A stretch of DNA of 64,000 nt from Termitidicoccus mucosus (GTDB lineage: Bacteria > Verrucomicrobiota > Verrucomicrobiia > Opitutales > Opitutaceae): NCBI RefSeq assembly GCF_038725785.1, contig NZ_CP109796.1, positions 2,232,001 through 2,296,000 of the forward strand, in the 5' to 3' direction. A model generated the notes under the pieces. It was not told where the DNA came from. It ran no database searches and saw only the letters and a list, made by a program, of their open reading frames with translations. The position numbers and the translations under genes were made by a program. Shown piece after piece: positions 1-8,687 of this stretch. Each line of letters opens with the position of its first letter. The stretch's first letter is position 1.

Positions 1-1
1 G

Positions 2-109
2 ACCGAATCGCGCCTGAACCAGCTTCACGCGAACTACAGCTACAACGTGGCCGTCGCCGCCCTGCGCAAAGCCACCGGCCAGGCCGATCCGTTCCTGCTC
101 AAACCGTAG
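2..109 (+). CDS. TolC-family outer membrane efflux protein, C-terminal fragment
   Basis: Only the last 35 residues are inside the window, ending in a TAG stop at 107-109. The visible stretch contains NYSYNVAVAALRKATG, close to the conserved end of TolC/OprM-type outer membrane factors, where the last coiled-coil helix reads roughly Y-x-Y-x-x-A-x-A-x-L-x-x-A-x-G. Such proteins form the trimeric outer membrane channel of tripartite efflux pumps. The following gene is on the opposite strand and converges on this one, so this is the end of an efflux operon lying to the left. The family call rests on a short tail and is therefore moderate. Confidence 0.6.
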   Translation, partial: TESRLNQLHANYSYNVAVAALRKATGQADPFLLKP

Positions 110-177
110 CGGAAGCTCCGCTGACACCGGACGGTCCTCAGCCGCCCGCTGCCATCAACACTGCCGCATGGGCGGGA

Positions 178-2295
178 TCACGGGGACATCAATGTTGAGG
201 CTCTGTTTGTCGGGGTCGAAGCCGTCGCGGTGGTAGCGGACGCGCCGGGCGGCAGGGGCGCGTCGGTGAAGTCGCTGATTTTTTTGCGCAGGGGCATCGG
301 GTTGGCCTCGATTTTCAACGGCGTGCCGAGCGGCAACGGGCTGCCGCGCCCGATGGTGACGCGCTCGTGAGTCGCGACATAGGGCTCGGCGAACAGTTGC
401 CGCGGGACGCCGCGCGTCTTTTTTCCAACGTAGGCGTGATAGATCGCCCAGTTTAGTTTGCCGGTGGGCGAGGGCACGTAGCAGGCGTTGCCCGTGCCAA
501 CGACCTCGTCCGACGCCTTGAAGATGGGCTGGGTCGCCTTTTGCCAATGGGCCGGGTTCATCGGGTCGTCGCCGGTCAGTTTCATCACTCCGATCGCGTA
601 ATACGGCGTCCAGTAGCCGCTGCCCGCGTAGAGCAGGTAGAGGGAGCCATCGGCGGCGTGGACCGGCGTGCCGCCCTCGACGACTTCGGGATACATCCCC
701 GCCTTGCCGGGACCGGCGCCATGCTTCTCCCACGCGAGCGTCGGGCGGTTGATGATGGCGGGCCTGCCCTCGACGGTCCACGGGTTGACCATGCGGTCAA
801 TGCAGATGATTTGGTAGCGGTCGCCGGTTTTTTTGGAAAACGCATCCCCGACCTCGCTCACCCAAATGCAGTAGAGTTTGCCGCCGTGCCTGAGCACCTT
901 GGCGCCGCCGCACCACACCTTGTTGAAGGAGCTGTCTTTCGCGGCGGCGGACACCCGCGTCGCGCCGTTCGGCTCGCGGTCGCCGGTCGCCGCGCCGTAG
1001 GGGCCGAGCGGGCCGCCGGAGAGCGAGCGAAGCACGAACATCCGCTGTCCCTGCGAGGGGCGGCCGCTGCCGTCGTTGGCGGAGAGATAGAGATACCAGC
1101 CGGCGTTTTCCGCGCCGACCTCGGCCTCGGTGAACTGGTAGAATTTCGGCGACCAGAGGTTGCGCGAGTAGTCGCGGCCCGGCGGCGGACGCCAAATCAC
1201 GACCGGCTCGGCGTACGGCAGGTCGGGAAGGTTCGCCACCTTGCGCCCGTTCAGCTGCGTGCCGCCCGTGGCCGTGCTGTAATAAAAGCCGTCGTGGAAA
1301 CACACCCATGGGTCGGCGCCGGGGATGAGCGGGTTGGTGAAAGTGAGCTCGCCGGTATTTTCCGCGTCGAGCAACGCGGGCGCGGCGACCAGGGCGGAGG
1401 CCGCGCCGCCGCGCAGGCCGCGCGCGCCGGTGACGCTGGTAACGCTGGTGAAAACGCCGCCGTTGAGCGCGAGCGTGTAGGAGCCGGCGAATTCCGCGCC
1501 CGCGTGGCGCGAGGCGGCGATGGTGTTGTAATACGTGCCGCCGTTGACCGTGACGCGGATGTCGCCGCGCACGGACGCGCCCGCGTGAACGCCGAGCCCG
1601 GCGACGCCGCCGTGGAAGAGGCCACCATTGAGTGTCAACTCCGCGCCGCCCGTGTGCCGGCCCGTGCCGACGGCGCACACCGCGCCATAAAACCGGCCGC
1701 CATTAATTGTCATGCGCAACATGCCGGACGTCGGCGCGGCATCGTGGGATGCGCCGCCAGCCACGGTGTCCCACTGGCCGCTGGCAATCGTGACATCCGA
1801 GCCCGCGGGACCGTCCGCCTCGCGCGCCGCGGCGACGATGGCGGGAAACCTGCCTCCCGGCGGCGGTTCGCAGGAAATGTCCGCGCCGAACACGACCTTG
1901 CGGCCATTGCAATAGATGCGGCCGGCCTTGTCACCCGGGGTGATGACGACGCTGGCGAACGTCACCGGGCCGTTGAGTTCGAACGCGCTGCCGAGAATGA
2001 GTTTCGCCCCGTTCTCGCTCCGGTAGTCGCGCCCGGCGTGAACGCTCGTCACGGTGACGGGCGCGTCGTGCGCGGGAACGGAAAAGTTTCCATTTATGCG
2101 CACAGGACCGCGCAGGACGAGGATGCCGCCGCCGGCGAGTTGCTCGAAGGCCGCCGCGAACTCCCCGGCGGTCGCGGTCGCGTCGTCACGCGACGCGCCA
2201 CCAACGAAGACAACGGCTTGCGGCGCCGGTGAATCCGCCGCCGCATGCACGGCGGTGGAGAGAAACGCGGCGATGACGAGGAAGTGGAATCTCAT
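178..2295 (-). CDS. Secreted GH43-like glycoside hydrolase with N-terminal beta-helix-like region
   Basis: The 705-aa product starts at the ATG ending at 2295, chosen because it opens directly onto a signal peptide (MRFHFLVIAAFLSTAVHAAA); an in-frame start 15 codons earlier would bury it. Residues about 25-320 are rich in NGG turns and look like a right-handed beta-helix or solenoid. From about residue 330 a five-bladed propeller of the GH43 type begins: GADPWVCFHDGFYYST would carry the general-base Asp, and EVVEGGTPVHAADGSLY would carry the general-acid Glu. GH43 enzymes usually cut arabinose- or xylose-containing polymers. It is the most downstream gene of the minus-strand block led by the TonB receptor. 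Substrate is not determinable, and the catalytic assignments come from motif position only. Confidence 0.8.
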   Translation of the reverse strand: MRFHFLVIAAFLSTAVHAAADSPAPQAVVFVGGASRDDATATAGEFAAAFEQLAGGGILVLRGPVRINGNFSVPAHDAPVTVTSVHAGRDYRSENGAKLILGSAFELNGPVTFASVVITPGDKAGRIYCNGRKVVFGADISCEPPPGGRFPAIVAAAREADGPAGSDVTIASGQWDTVAGGASHDAAPTSGMLRMTINGGRFYGAVCAVGTGRHTGGAELTLNGGLFHGGVAGLGVHAGASVRGDIRVTVNGGTYYNTIAASRHAGAEFAGSYTLALNGGVFTSVTSVTGARGLRGGAASALVAAPALLDAENTGELTFTNPLIPGADPWVCFHDGFYYSTATGGTQLNGRKVANLPDLPYAEPVVIWRPPPGRDYSRNLWSPKFYQFTEAEVGAENAGWYLYLSANDGSGRPSQGQRMFVLRSLSGGPLGPYGAATGDREPNGATRVSAAAKDSSFNKVWCGGAKVLRHGGKLYCIWVSEVGDAFSKKTGDRYQIICIDRMVNPWTVEGRPAIINRPTLAWEKHGAGPGKAGMYPEVVEGGTPVHAADGSLYLLYAGSGYWTPYYAIGVMKLTGDDPMNPAHWQKATQPIFKASDEVVGTGNACYVPSPTGKLNWAIYHAYVGKKTRGVPRQLFAEPYVATHERVTIGRGSPLPLGTPLKIEANPMPLRKKISDFTDAPLPPGASATTATASTPTNRASTLMSP

Positions 2296-2455
2296 GATGG
2301 GATTTGCGGGCGGACTCGGTGGAACAATCAAACTATCCACAGATTACCCCGGATTTTTATATAAAATAATCCGAAGGAATCTGCGGGATCCGGGGATAAT
2401 AAAAACCGAACCACTAAACTCACCACTCTACGAGGCGAAGCCGAGTGGCCTGACA

Positions 2456-2530
2456 AGGCACAAAGAACACAAAGGCTTGAATATGATAACACACCTCTTT
2501 CTCCTTTGCGCCCTCGTGTCTTTGCGGTGA
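2456..2530. repeat. Intergenic imperfect inverted repeat of the CACAAAG type
   Basis: This AT-richer spacer upstream of the GH43 gene has purine-rich GGCACAAAGAACACAAAGG on the left and the near-complementary CTCCTTTGCGCCCTCGTGTC on the right. A related element with the same CACAAAG units lies at 4318-4374. It could form a hairpin in RNA. No protein-coding signal is seen here. Confidence 0.55.
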
Positions 2531-2569
2531 AACAAGCCGAAGGTTTTGAATGGGAAACGCCTCAAAAAC

Positions 2570-3019
2570 TCATTCGTCGCCGCCGGTCAGGGTGATTTCG
2601 CGCATGAGTTTGTAGCCAATCACCTCGCGCATGTCGAGGCGCGTGGCGGAGCGCGCGTGCTGCGTCTTGGTGTCGCCCTCGATCCGGCGCGCGATGGGGT
2701 CGATGAATTCGCGGTAGCGGTCGAGCGCGGCGTAGTTTTTGAGCTGCACGATGGACATCACATTGAAGTCGTCCGGCGAGGAGGCGCGTCCGTAGAGGAT
2801 TTTGTAGTCGAGGATGAAGCCCTTTTGCTTCGCCTCCTCCATGACGGCCTTGAACGTTTTTGTGATGCTCCTGAAGTAGGTGTCGGCCATGCCGTGCTTG
2901 GCGTGGATGAGGCCGATTTCCCAGACGGGGCCCTCGGTGTAGGGCGCGTTGCTTTGGGCCGGCGCCGGGAGGGCGGCGGCAAGAGCGGCGACGATTGCGG
3001 CAAGGATGAGTTTTTTCAT
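2570..3019 (-). CDS. Small secreted protein of unknown function
   Basis: The 149-aa product starts MKKLILAAIVAALAAALPAPAQS, a clear signal peptide with an AxA-type cleavage site, so it is exported. The mature part is about 125 residues of mixed alpha/beta character without cysteines or an obvious catalytic motif. The pattern of a short segment about an interaction with aromatic residues (MADTYFRSITKTF, YREFIDPIARRIEG) is loosely like ferredoxin-fold ABM or NIPSNAP-type proteins, but I would not assign a family. It lies 12 bp downstream of the MFS transporter stop on the same strand, suggesting co-transcription. Confidence 0.6.
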   Translation of the reverse strand: MKKLILAAIVAALAAALPAPAQSNAPYTEGPVWEIGLIHAKHGMADTYFRSITKTFKAVMEEAKQKGFILDYKILYGRASSPDDFNVMSIVQLKNYAALDRYREFIDPIARRIEGDTKTQHARSATRLDMREVIGYKLMREITLTGGDE

Positions 3020-3031
3020 GGCGGTCTTGGT

Positions 3032-4294
3032 TTATTGTTTCTGGGTTGCGGACGGGATGGGTTGTTGCTGGTTGCGCGAAAAATCCGAGGGAAAAAATCC
3101 CCGCGCGGCGACGAAGAGGGCGAGGCTGGCGACGACATAGACCGCGCCCAGCGCGGAGAAACCGGCGTGGAGCGCATGATATTGCTTGATGGCGCCGAGC
3201 GCGATGGGCGCGAGCGAGCCGATGGCGAACGAGAAACCGGCCATCAGGCCGATGGCCGAGGAATGATGGCGCGGCGCGGTCACATCGAAGAGCGAGGCAT
3301 AAATGTTGGCGTCGTAGAGGCCGCGGAAGAAGCCGAACGCGCCCAGCGCCGCATACACCGCCCAGAGGCTGTGCGTCGCGCCCATCAGGTAAAGCGCCGG
3401 CGCGCACAGGAGCAGAGCCGCGCCGGAGAGCTCGACGCGGAAGGCGGGACGGCGGACGACGAGCTTGTCGGTGAAACGCCCGCCGAGGAGCACGCCGGCG
3501 AAGGAGAAGAGCTGGTAGTAGAACATGCTGTTGAAACCGGCGCTCACGGGCGAGAGGTTGAACGGCTCAAGCTGCAGGTAGGTCGGCATCCAGGCGAGGC
3601 AGCCCATGTTGACGAAGGTGGAGCAGCCCAGCGCGGCGGCCAGCACCAGCGCGGTCGGCGTGCGCGCCAGCGCGCGGAGGACGACGCCGACAGGCTCGAC
3701 TGCGGCGGCCGCGCGCGGGGCCTTCGGCGCGTCTTTCAACCGCCGCCACATGAGCGCCACGAGGAGGATGCCCGCGCCGCCGAAAATCCAGAACGAGTGC
3801 TTCCAGCCGTATCGCTGCGCGACCCAGCCGCCGGCCAGCCCGCAGGAGACCGCGCCGAAATACTGCGCCGACTGGTAAATCGCGAGCGCCTGGCTGCGCG
3901 TTCTCACGTGAAATTCGCCGATGAGCGCGGTGGCGGCGGGAACGAAGAACGCCTCGCCCACCGCGGTGGCCAGGCTGCGGATGAGGATGAGCGAGACCAG
4001 CCCGGTGGTGAAGCCCGTCAGGAGCGTCGCGGCGCTCCACGCCAGCAGGCTCCACAGGATGATGCGGCTGCGGGAAAGACGGTCGCCGAGAAAGCCGGCG
4101 ACGGGCATCATCACGGCCATCGCCGCAATGAGCACCGTGCCGACCAGCCCGGTCTGGATGTCGGTCAGCCCGAGTGCCTGCTGCACCTGCTTCTGGACGA
4201 CGCTGTAGAGCTGCCGGTCGGCCTGGTTCATGAAGTAGGCAAGCCAGAGCCATGCGATAAGTTCCCATGCGTAGGGGATTTTCTTTTTGGTCAT
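3032..4294 (-). CDS. Major facilitator superfamily transporter
   Basis: The 420-aa product has about twelve hydrophobic helices and the MFS signature loop between helices 2 and 3 (GFLGDRLSRSRIILW, a version of G-x-x-x-D-R-x-G-R-R). The N-terminal FMNQADRQLYSVV is typical of the anion:cation symporter and hexuronate/sugar acid branch, where a conserved Asp-Arg pair lies in helix 1. It is expected in the inner membrane, importing a small organic substrate by proton symport. Its neighbours are sugar-type oxidoreductases and glycoside hydrolases, so a sugar or sugar acid is the likely cargo. That is an inference from context. Confidence 0.85.
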   Translation of the reverse strand: MTKKKIPYAWELIAWLWLAYFMNQADRQLYSVVQKQVQQALGLTDIQTGLVGTVLIAAMAVMMPVAGFLGDRLSRSRIILWSLLAWSAATLLTGFTTGLVSLILIRSLATAVGEAFFVPAATALIGEFHVRTRSQALAIYQSAQYFGAVSCGLAGGWVAQRYGWKHSFWIFGGAGILLVALMWRRLKDAPKAPRAAAAVEPVGVVLRALARTPTALVLAAALGCSTFVNMGCLAWMPTYLQLEPFNLSPVSAGFNSMFYYQLFSFAGVLLGGRFTDKLVVRRPAFRVELSGAALLLCAPALYLMGATHSLWAVYAALGAFGFFRGLYDANIYASLFDVTAPRHHSSAIGLMAGFSFAIGSLAPIALGAIKQYHALHAGFSALGAVYVVASLALFVAARGFFPSDFSRNQQQPIPSATQKQ

Positions 4295-4317
4295 TTTTTC
4301 GGGGTTGGTTTTTTATT

Positions 4318-4374
4318 CACCACAAAGACACAAAGGGCACAAAGAATTGTTTATATAATTTCTCCTTTGTGGTG
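4318..4374. repeat. Intergenic hairpin bounded by CACCACAAAG and CTTTGTGGTG
   Basis: The two ten-base ends (4318-4327 and 4365-4374) are exact inverted complements. Between them lie further CACAAAG units and a short AT-rich centre (TTTATATAATT). It fills the gap between the quinone oxidoreductase-like gene and the transporter and resembles the element at 2456-2530. Confidence 0.7.
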
Positions 4375-4392
4375 ATTTTCATGGTTCGGTTT

Positions 4393-5376
4393 TTATTCGC
4401 CCAGCGTGAGGACAACCTTGCCGGCGCTCACGTTGTCCCGGAGCAGGGCGTGCGCGGCGGACGCCTCCTCCATCGGCAGGACTTTGAAAATGGTCGGGCG
4501 CACCTCGCCCGCCTCGATTTTCGGCCAGACGTCGCGGACGAGTTCGGCGAGTATTCTCGCCTTCGTCTCCGGCGGCTTGCTGCGGAGCGTGCTGCCGATC
4601 AGGCGGATGTTTTTCATGAACATCGTCCGCAGGTTCACGGGTGTGATGTCGCCGGCGAGCGTCGCAATCATGATCCAGCGGCAGGCGTAGGCGACGTGGG
4701 GGAAGCACTCGCCGACCTTCTCGCTGCCGAGACAGTCAATGGCGAGGTTGAGCGGGCGGCCGGCATCCGCCTCGCGCTTGAGCACGTCGGCGATGTTCTC
4801 CTTGGAGGTGTCAACCACCACGTCGGCCTTGAGGTGCGCGATCATTTTGGCCTTTTCGGCGTCGGTGACGGTTGTGATGACGCGCAGTCCGAAGGCTCTC
4901 GCCACCGGAATAATGACGCTCGCCAGGCCGCTCGCGCCGGCGTGCATGAGGAAGGTTTGCCCGGCCTTCGCGCCACCCTCGATAAACAGGTTCAGGTAGG
5001 CCGTGGCGAATGCCTCGGGCAGCGCCGCCGCCTCCGTCAGGGGCAGGCCCTTGGGAACGGGCATGAGCATCGAATGATGCACCGCGACGCGCTCGGCATA
5101 GCCGCCGCCGCCGAGGAGGGCGCAGACCTTGTCGCCCGCTTTCCACGCGCACTGGCGTCGGACCGTTTCCGGCACCTCCACGATTTCGCCGGCGACCTCC
5201 AGCCCCGGCCAGTCGGGCGCGCCGGGAGGCGGCGGATAATTGCCGTCCACCTGCATGAGGTCGGCGCGGTTCACCGCGGCGGCGCGCACATTGACGAGCA
5301 CCTCGCCGTCCTTGAGGACGGGGTCGGGCACTGTTTCACAGAATAGTTTATGGTCTTTGATGATGATGGCTTTCAT
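4393..5376 (-). CDS. Zinc-independent MDR oxidoreductase, quinone oxidoreductase / PIG3-like
   Basis: The 327-aa product is a medium-chain dehydrogenase/reductase without the structural-zinc cysteine cluster. The N-terminal catalytic half has NRADLMQVDGNYPPPPGAPD and WPGLEVAGEIVEV, hallmarks of the quinone oxidoreductase/PIG3 group. The middle carries the Rossmann stretch around FLMHAGASGLASVIIPVARAF, with an expected NADPH-binding AxxG-type turn. It likely reduces quinones or enones with NADPH in the cytoplasm. It is on the same strand as the flanking dehydrogenases and transporter, and its link to the glycan locus is only positional. Confidence 0.85.
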   Translation of the reverse strand: MKAIIIKDHKLFCETVPDPVLKDGEVLVNVRAAAVNRADLMQVDGNYPPPPGAPDWPGLEVAGEIVEVPETVRRQCAWKAGDKVCALLGGGGYAERVAVHHSMLMPVPKGLPLTEAAALPEAFATAYLNLFIEGGAKAGQTFLMHAGASGLASVIIPVARAFGLRVITTVTDAEKAKMIAHLKADVVVDTSKENIADVLKREADAGRPLNLAIDCLGSEKVGECFPHVAYACRWIMIATLAGDITPVNLRTMFMKNIRLIGSTLRSKPPETKARILAELVRDVWPKIEAGEVRPTIFKVLPMEEASAAHALLRDNVSAGKVVLTLGE

Positions 5377-5388
5377 CGGAAATGATTC

Positions 5389-6477
5389 TTACCCAGCCCA
5401 GTTGAACTGGGCATTTTGCTTTTTGACGATTTCGGTGAGACGAACGACCTCCAGCGCGTCGGAATTTTTTATGGGGAACGGAACGCCGCCGCGAATGGCC
5501 GCGTGGAGATGGCGGGCGAGTTCGATTTCCACATAATCCCACATGTTCACGTCCGGCGTGACGGCGCGGGTCTCCTCAATCCATGGGAGTTTGTCGGCGC
5601 CCTCGTGCCAGGGGCCTTCCACCGGCGGGGTGTCAGCGCTGGCGGACGCCGCGCCCCAGTGAAAATCCGGCGCGAGATAACGGAGACGGATTTCCTTTTG
5701 CTCCTGTCCGCAAACCAGCGAGCCCCTGTCGCCGTAAATCACGCAAGAGGGCGCGGGCAGCGCGACGGAGTTGCTGATTTCGATTTCGGCGACGACGCCG
5801 TTTTCCGCCGAGAGCAGGACGCGCATGTGGTCGTCGGCGTCGCCCGGCGTGAGCACGCGGCGCAAATAACTCCACACGCCGCGCACCGGCGAACCGCCGA
5901 GCAATTGCAGCGCATGGTCGAGCAAATGCGGCCCCCAAACGCTGAGCTGCCCGCCGCCGCAATCGAGCCGCGCCTGCCAGTCGCCGCGCCGCATGAAAAC
6001 GTGGTGCTTGCTGAGTTTCACCGCGTAAATTTTACCCAGGATGCCCTCGCGGACGATTGCGAGCGTGTTTTGAAACGCCGGTTCGAAGCGGTGGTTGTGC
6101 CCGCAATAAAGTTTGCCGGGATGCTCGCGGGCGAGCCGTTGCAAGGTCGCGTAATCGCGCGCGGTGACGCCGATTGGTTTTTCCAGCAGGACGATCTTGC
6201 CGGCGGCGATCGCCTGTTCGGCGTGGCGGGCGTGGTCGAGCGAGCGCGTGGCGATAATCGCCAGTTCCATGTCCGGGTCGGCCAGGAACGCCGCGAAATC
6301 CGTGCAAGGTTTTCCTTGATACTTCGCGGCGGTTTCACGGGCGCGGGTCGCGTCGGTGTCGCAAAAGGCGACGGGTTGGTAGCGGGCGCTGTCCTTCGAG
6401 AAAAAACGGCAGTGTTGCGCACCGATGCGACCGAGGCCGCAAACGCCGAATTTGATGGGTGCCGAGGAGAATTTCAT
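5389..6477 (-). CDS. Gfo/Idh/MocA-family NAD(P)-dependent oxidoreductase
   Basis: The 362-aa product is taken from the ATG ending at 6477, which places the dinucleotide-binding strand (IKFGVCGLGRIGAQHCRFF) at the N-terminus. A longer open frame upstream belongs to the next gene in another frame. The conserved EKPIGV turn, which carries the catalytic Lys in this family, is visible near residue 97, followed by GHNHRFEPAF. Members oxidise or epimerise sugars, inositols or sugar acids. It lies 14 bp after another Gfo/Idh/MocA gene, and the pair may catalyse successive steps on one sugar. Substrate is unknown. Confidence 0.88.
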   Translation of the reverse strand: MKFSSAPIKFGVCGLGRIGAQHCRFFSKDSARYQPVAFCDTDATRARETAAKYQGKPCTDFAAFLADPDMELAIIATRSLDHARHAEQAIAAGKIVLLEKPIGVTARDYATLQRLAREHPGKLYCGHNHRFEPAFQNTLAIVREGILGKIYAVKLSKHHVFMRRGDWQARLDCGGGQLSVWGPHLLDHALQLLGGSPVRGVWSYLRRVLTPGDADDHMRVLLSAENGVVAEIEISNSVALPAPSCVIYGDRGSLVCGQEQKEIRLRYLAPDFHWGAASASADTPPVEGPWHEGADKLPWIEETRAVTPDVNMWDYVEIELARHLHAAIRGGVPFPIKNSDALEVVRLTEIVKKQNAQFNWAG

Positions 6478-6491
6478 GGGACGAATGGGAC

Positions 6492-7538
6492 TTATGCGAC
6501 GAATGAGGTGATGCCGGAGGCGGCGAGGAGGACTTTCTGGACGAGACAGTCGTGGCGGCTGTCGAGGAGGAGGTCGGAGGCGGCGGCGGGTGTTGTTTCG
6601 CCGCAGATGGCTTTGGCGAATTCGAGCAACTGGTCCTCGTAGCGGTCGCGGACGGGGCCAAAGTCGAGCGTGTGCGAGCCGGCGGCGCGCTCCTCGTTGC
6701 CCTCGCGCAGGACGAGCGACATTTGCAGAGGCTTGCCGTCGTAGCGTTCCAGCGGGCAGAGTTCGACGCTGCCCTTCGTGCCGCAGATTTTCAGGCGGCG
6801 GCGGTCGAGGCCGTCCACCTCGCGGCTGCACGCGCGGAGCGTGACGGTGGCGACGGGATATTCCAGAATCGCGACGCAATTTGTGTGGGCGCCGGGCGCG
6901 TCGCCGGGGGCGTTTTTCAGGAAGGGGAAAACGCCGGCGGGCGCGCCGAGCAGCGAGACGACAAAATCAATCAGGTGGCAGCCGAGGTTGAACATGAGGC
7001 CGCCGCGAAAGTTGGCGATGTAGTCCGCGTAGGAGGCGTTGCCGTAGTTGTGGCTCATGCTGGCCTGAACCTCGAAAATTTCGCCGAGCCAGCCGCGCCG
7101 CGCGGCGTCGAGGATCCAGCGCATGGCGGGGTTGCCGCGAAACATGTAGCCCATCTGAAAAGGCAGGCCGGCGGCCTCGTAGTCGCGGCGGAGTTGAACG
7201 AAGGGGAGCAGCGCGCCGCCGCCGGGCTTGTCCATGTGGATCGGGAGATTGCGCGCGAGACAACGCCTCGCCGCCGGCACCAGCTCAAGGTTGGGCACCT
7301 CGACCGCCACAGCGTCCAGGCCGGGCAGTGCGAAAAGCTCCTCCTCGGTCAGACGGGGAAGGCCGTCGTAGGCGGATTCTTCCTTGTCCCAATGGATGTA
7401 ATTCGCGGCGCGTGTCGTGGCGCGGTCGTCCACCACGCCGACGATTTCAAAGGCGTCCGGGAGCAGGCGCAGCGAGCGCATCTTGCCGGCGGCGTGCTCG
7501 TGGCTGACGCCGAGCTGGGCGATTTTAAGCGGTTTCAC
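6492..7538 (-). CDS. Gfo/Idh/MocA-family oxidoreductase, GTG start
   Basis: The 348-aa product begins MKPLKIAQLGVSHEHAAGKM, a Rossmann first strand, and has the family's MDKPGGG variant of the E/D-K-P catalytic loop near residue 98. The GTG start codon overlaps the TGA stop of the upstream dehydrogenase by 4 bp, indicating translational coupling. The C-terminal domain holds the beta-sheet expected for substrate binding (GLMFNLGCHLIDFVV). With its neighbours it forms a small sugar-oxidation operon. The exact sugar cannot be read from sequence. Confidence 0.87.
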   Translation of the reverse strand: MKPLKIAQLGVSHEHAAGKMRSLRLLPDAFEIVGVVDDRATTRAANYIHWDKEESAYDGLPRLTEEELFALPGLDAVAVEVPNLELVPAARRCLARNLPIHMDKPGGGALLPFVQLRRDYEAAGLPFQMGYMFRGNPAMRWILDAARRGWLGEIFEVQASMSHNYGNASYADYIANFRGGLMFNLGCHLIDFVVSLLGAPAGVFPFLKNAPGDAPGAHTNCVAILEYPVATVTLRACSREVDGLDRRRLKICGTKGSVELCPLERYDGKPLQMSLVLREGNEERAAGSHTLDFGPVRDRYEDQLLEFAKAICGETTPAAASDLLLDSRHDCLVQKVLLAASGITSFVA

Positions 7539-8560
7539 TTGAGTTTCCTCCAGTCGAAGACGGCGCCGACGGGGAAGGTTTGCGGAGCTTGCGCGAGCGA
7601 CGAATAGATGGCGGGGGCCTCGGCTGGCGAATACACGGCGGAGAGGATTTTCGTCATGTCGAGCCGTCCGTCCGCCATGAAATCGAGGACGGCGCGGGCG
7701 TCGTCGCGCCAGGTCCAGGCGTGGGGGCGCGAGTCGTGCTCCGGGCGGGCCTGGGTGTGCGCGCCGATGATTTCCACGCCGGGGCGGTGAACCTCCTGAT
7801 AAAAATCAATCGCCGCGTCCGAGACGCGTGTGCAGCCGAGCAGCGCGACGCGCCCGAATCGCGCGGTGAACCCAAGCGCCTGTTTCAGCGCGACGGCCTG
7901 TCCCGAGACCTCGATGACCGCGTTCACGCCGCCACGCGACGCCTCGCGGACTTTTTCAACATAATCGCCATCCGCCGGGTTGAACACATGGTGCGCGCCG
8001 AGCGACAGCGCGAGTTCCCGGCGCGCGGCGCTCAAGTCCGACGCGATGACGGGCGCGGCTCCGGCGACACGGCACAGCGCGACCGCGAACACGCCGAGTA
8101 TCCCCAGCCCGACGACCGCCGCGCTTTCGCCGATCTCAAGCCGCGTCTTGCGCAAGCCGCCGAGCGAAAATCCCGCTATCACGCCGAAGACGGCGTGCTC
8201 GGATGGCAGCGCGCCGCCGGTAATTTTCGCGAGACTGTTTTCGTTTATATAATTGAAATTGGAATGGCAACTGCCCCAGTGCGTCAGCACGCGGTCGCCG
8301 GCCTTCACGCCGCGGACGTTTCTGCCGGTTTCGACGACACGCCCCGCGCCACTGTAGCCGAGGCGTTTCGGGAACTGGCCGGGCAGCGCGCCGGGGCCGC
8401 CGAGGTTGGGCAGGTCCATCAGGTTGGCGCGCTCGGTGCCGGCGCTGATGGCGGAAATCTCGTTGGCGACGAGCACCTCCTCGTCGGCGATTCTGCGCAG
8501 CGGCTCGTCAATCAATTCCGCCTTTCCGACGGAGACGAATTGGATGATTTTTCGATTCAT
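7535..8560 (-). CDS. Zinc-binding alcohol dehydrogenase-like MDR protein
   Basis: The 341-aa product is an MDR dehydrogenase whose N-terminal half includes SAGTERANLMDLP and GYSGAGRVVETG. It then has the coenzyme-binding turn VVGLGILGVFAVALCRVAGA (GxGxxG type). The usual four-cysteine structural zinc lobe is not obvious. This subfamily often sits beside Gfo/Idh/MocA oxidoreductases in sugar clusters, as here. It is the first gene of the tightly packed trio and is separated from the larger glycosidase genes upstream by a small inverted-repeat element. The likely role is oxidation of a sugar or derived alcohol with NAD(P). Confidence 0.82.
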   Translation of the reverse strand: MNRKIIQFVSVGKAELIDEPLRRIADEEVLVANEISAISAGTERANLMDLPNLGGPGALPGQFPKRLGYSGAGRVVETGRNVRGVKAGDRVLTHWGSCHSNFNYINENSLAKITGGALPSEHAVFGVIAGFSLGGLRKTRLEIGESAAVVGLGILGVFAVALCRVAGAAPVIASDLSAARRELALSLGAHHVFNPADGDYVEKVREASRGGVNAVIEVSGQAVALKQALGFTARFGRVALLGCTRVSDAAIDFYQEVHRPGVEIIGAHTQARPEHDSRPHAWTWRDDARAVLDFMADGRLDMTKILSAVYSPAEAPAIYSSLAQAPQTFPVGAVFDWRKLK

Positions 8561-8577
8561 GATGTTTTGTTTTATAA

Positions 8578-8686
8578 CTGATGTTACGCGGTCGAATGTC
8601 TGAGGGTAGGGCGAAGCCTCCGGCTGAGCCGTGGCGACTCACGGCTCGGCGGGACGCCTCGCCCTACCCGCTCCGCGTAACATCAG
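8578..8686. mobile_element. 109-bp MITE-like element with terminal inverted repeats
   Basis: The ends are exact inverted copies of CTGATGTTACGC (8578-8589 and 8675-8686). A 110-bp element with the same twelve-base ends lies at 61225-61334, also between two minus-strand genes. The interior differs between the two copies: here it contains two GC-rich arms related to the hairpin at 39446-39510. No open reading frame is present, so any mobility would need a transposase encoded elsewhere. Confidence 0.7.
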
Positions 8687-8687
8687 T

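Noticed and set aside
541-2232. A 563-aa plus-strand open frame over the first GH43 gene
   Set aside because: It is antisense to a gene with a signal peptide and enzymatic motifs; composition alone keeps it open.
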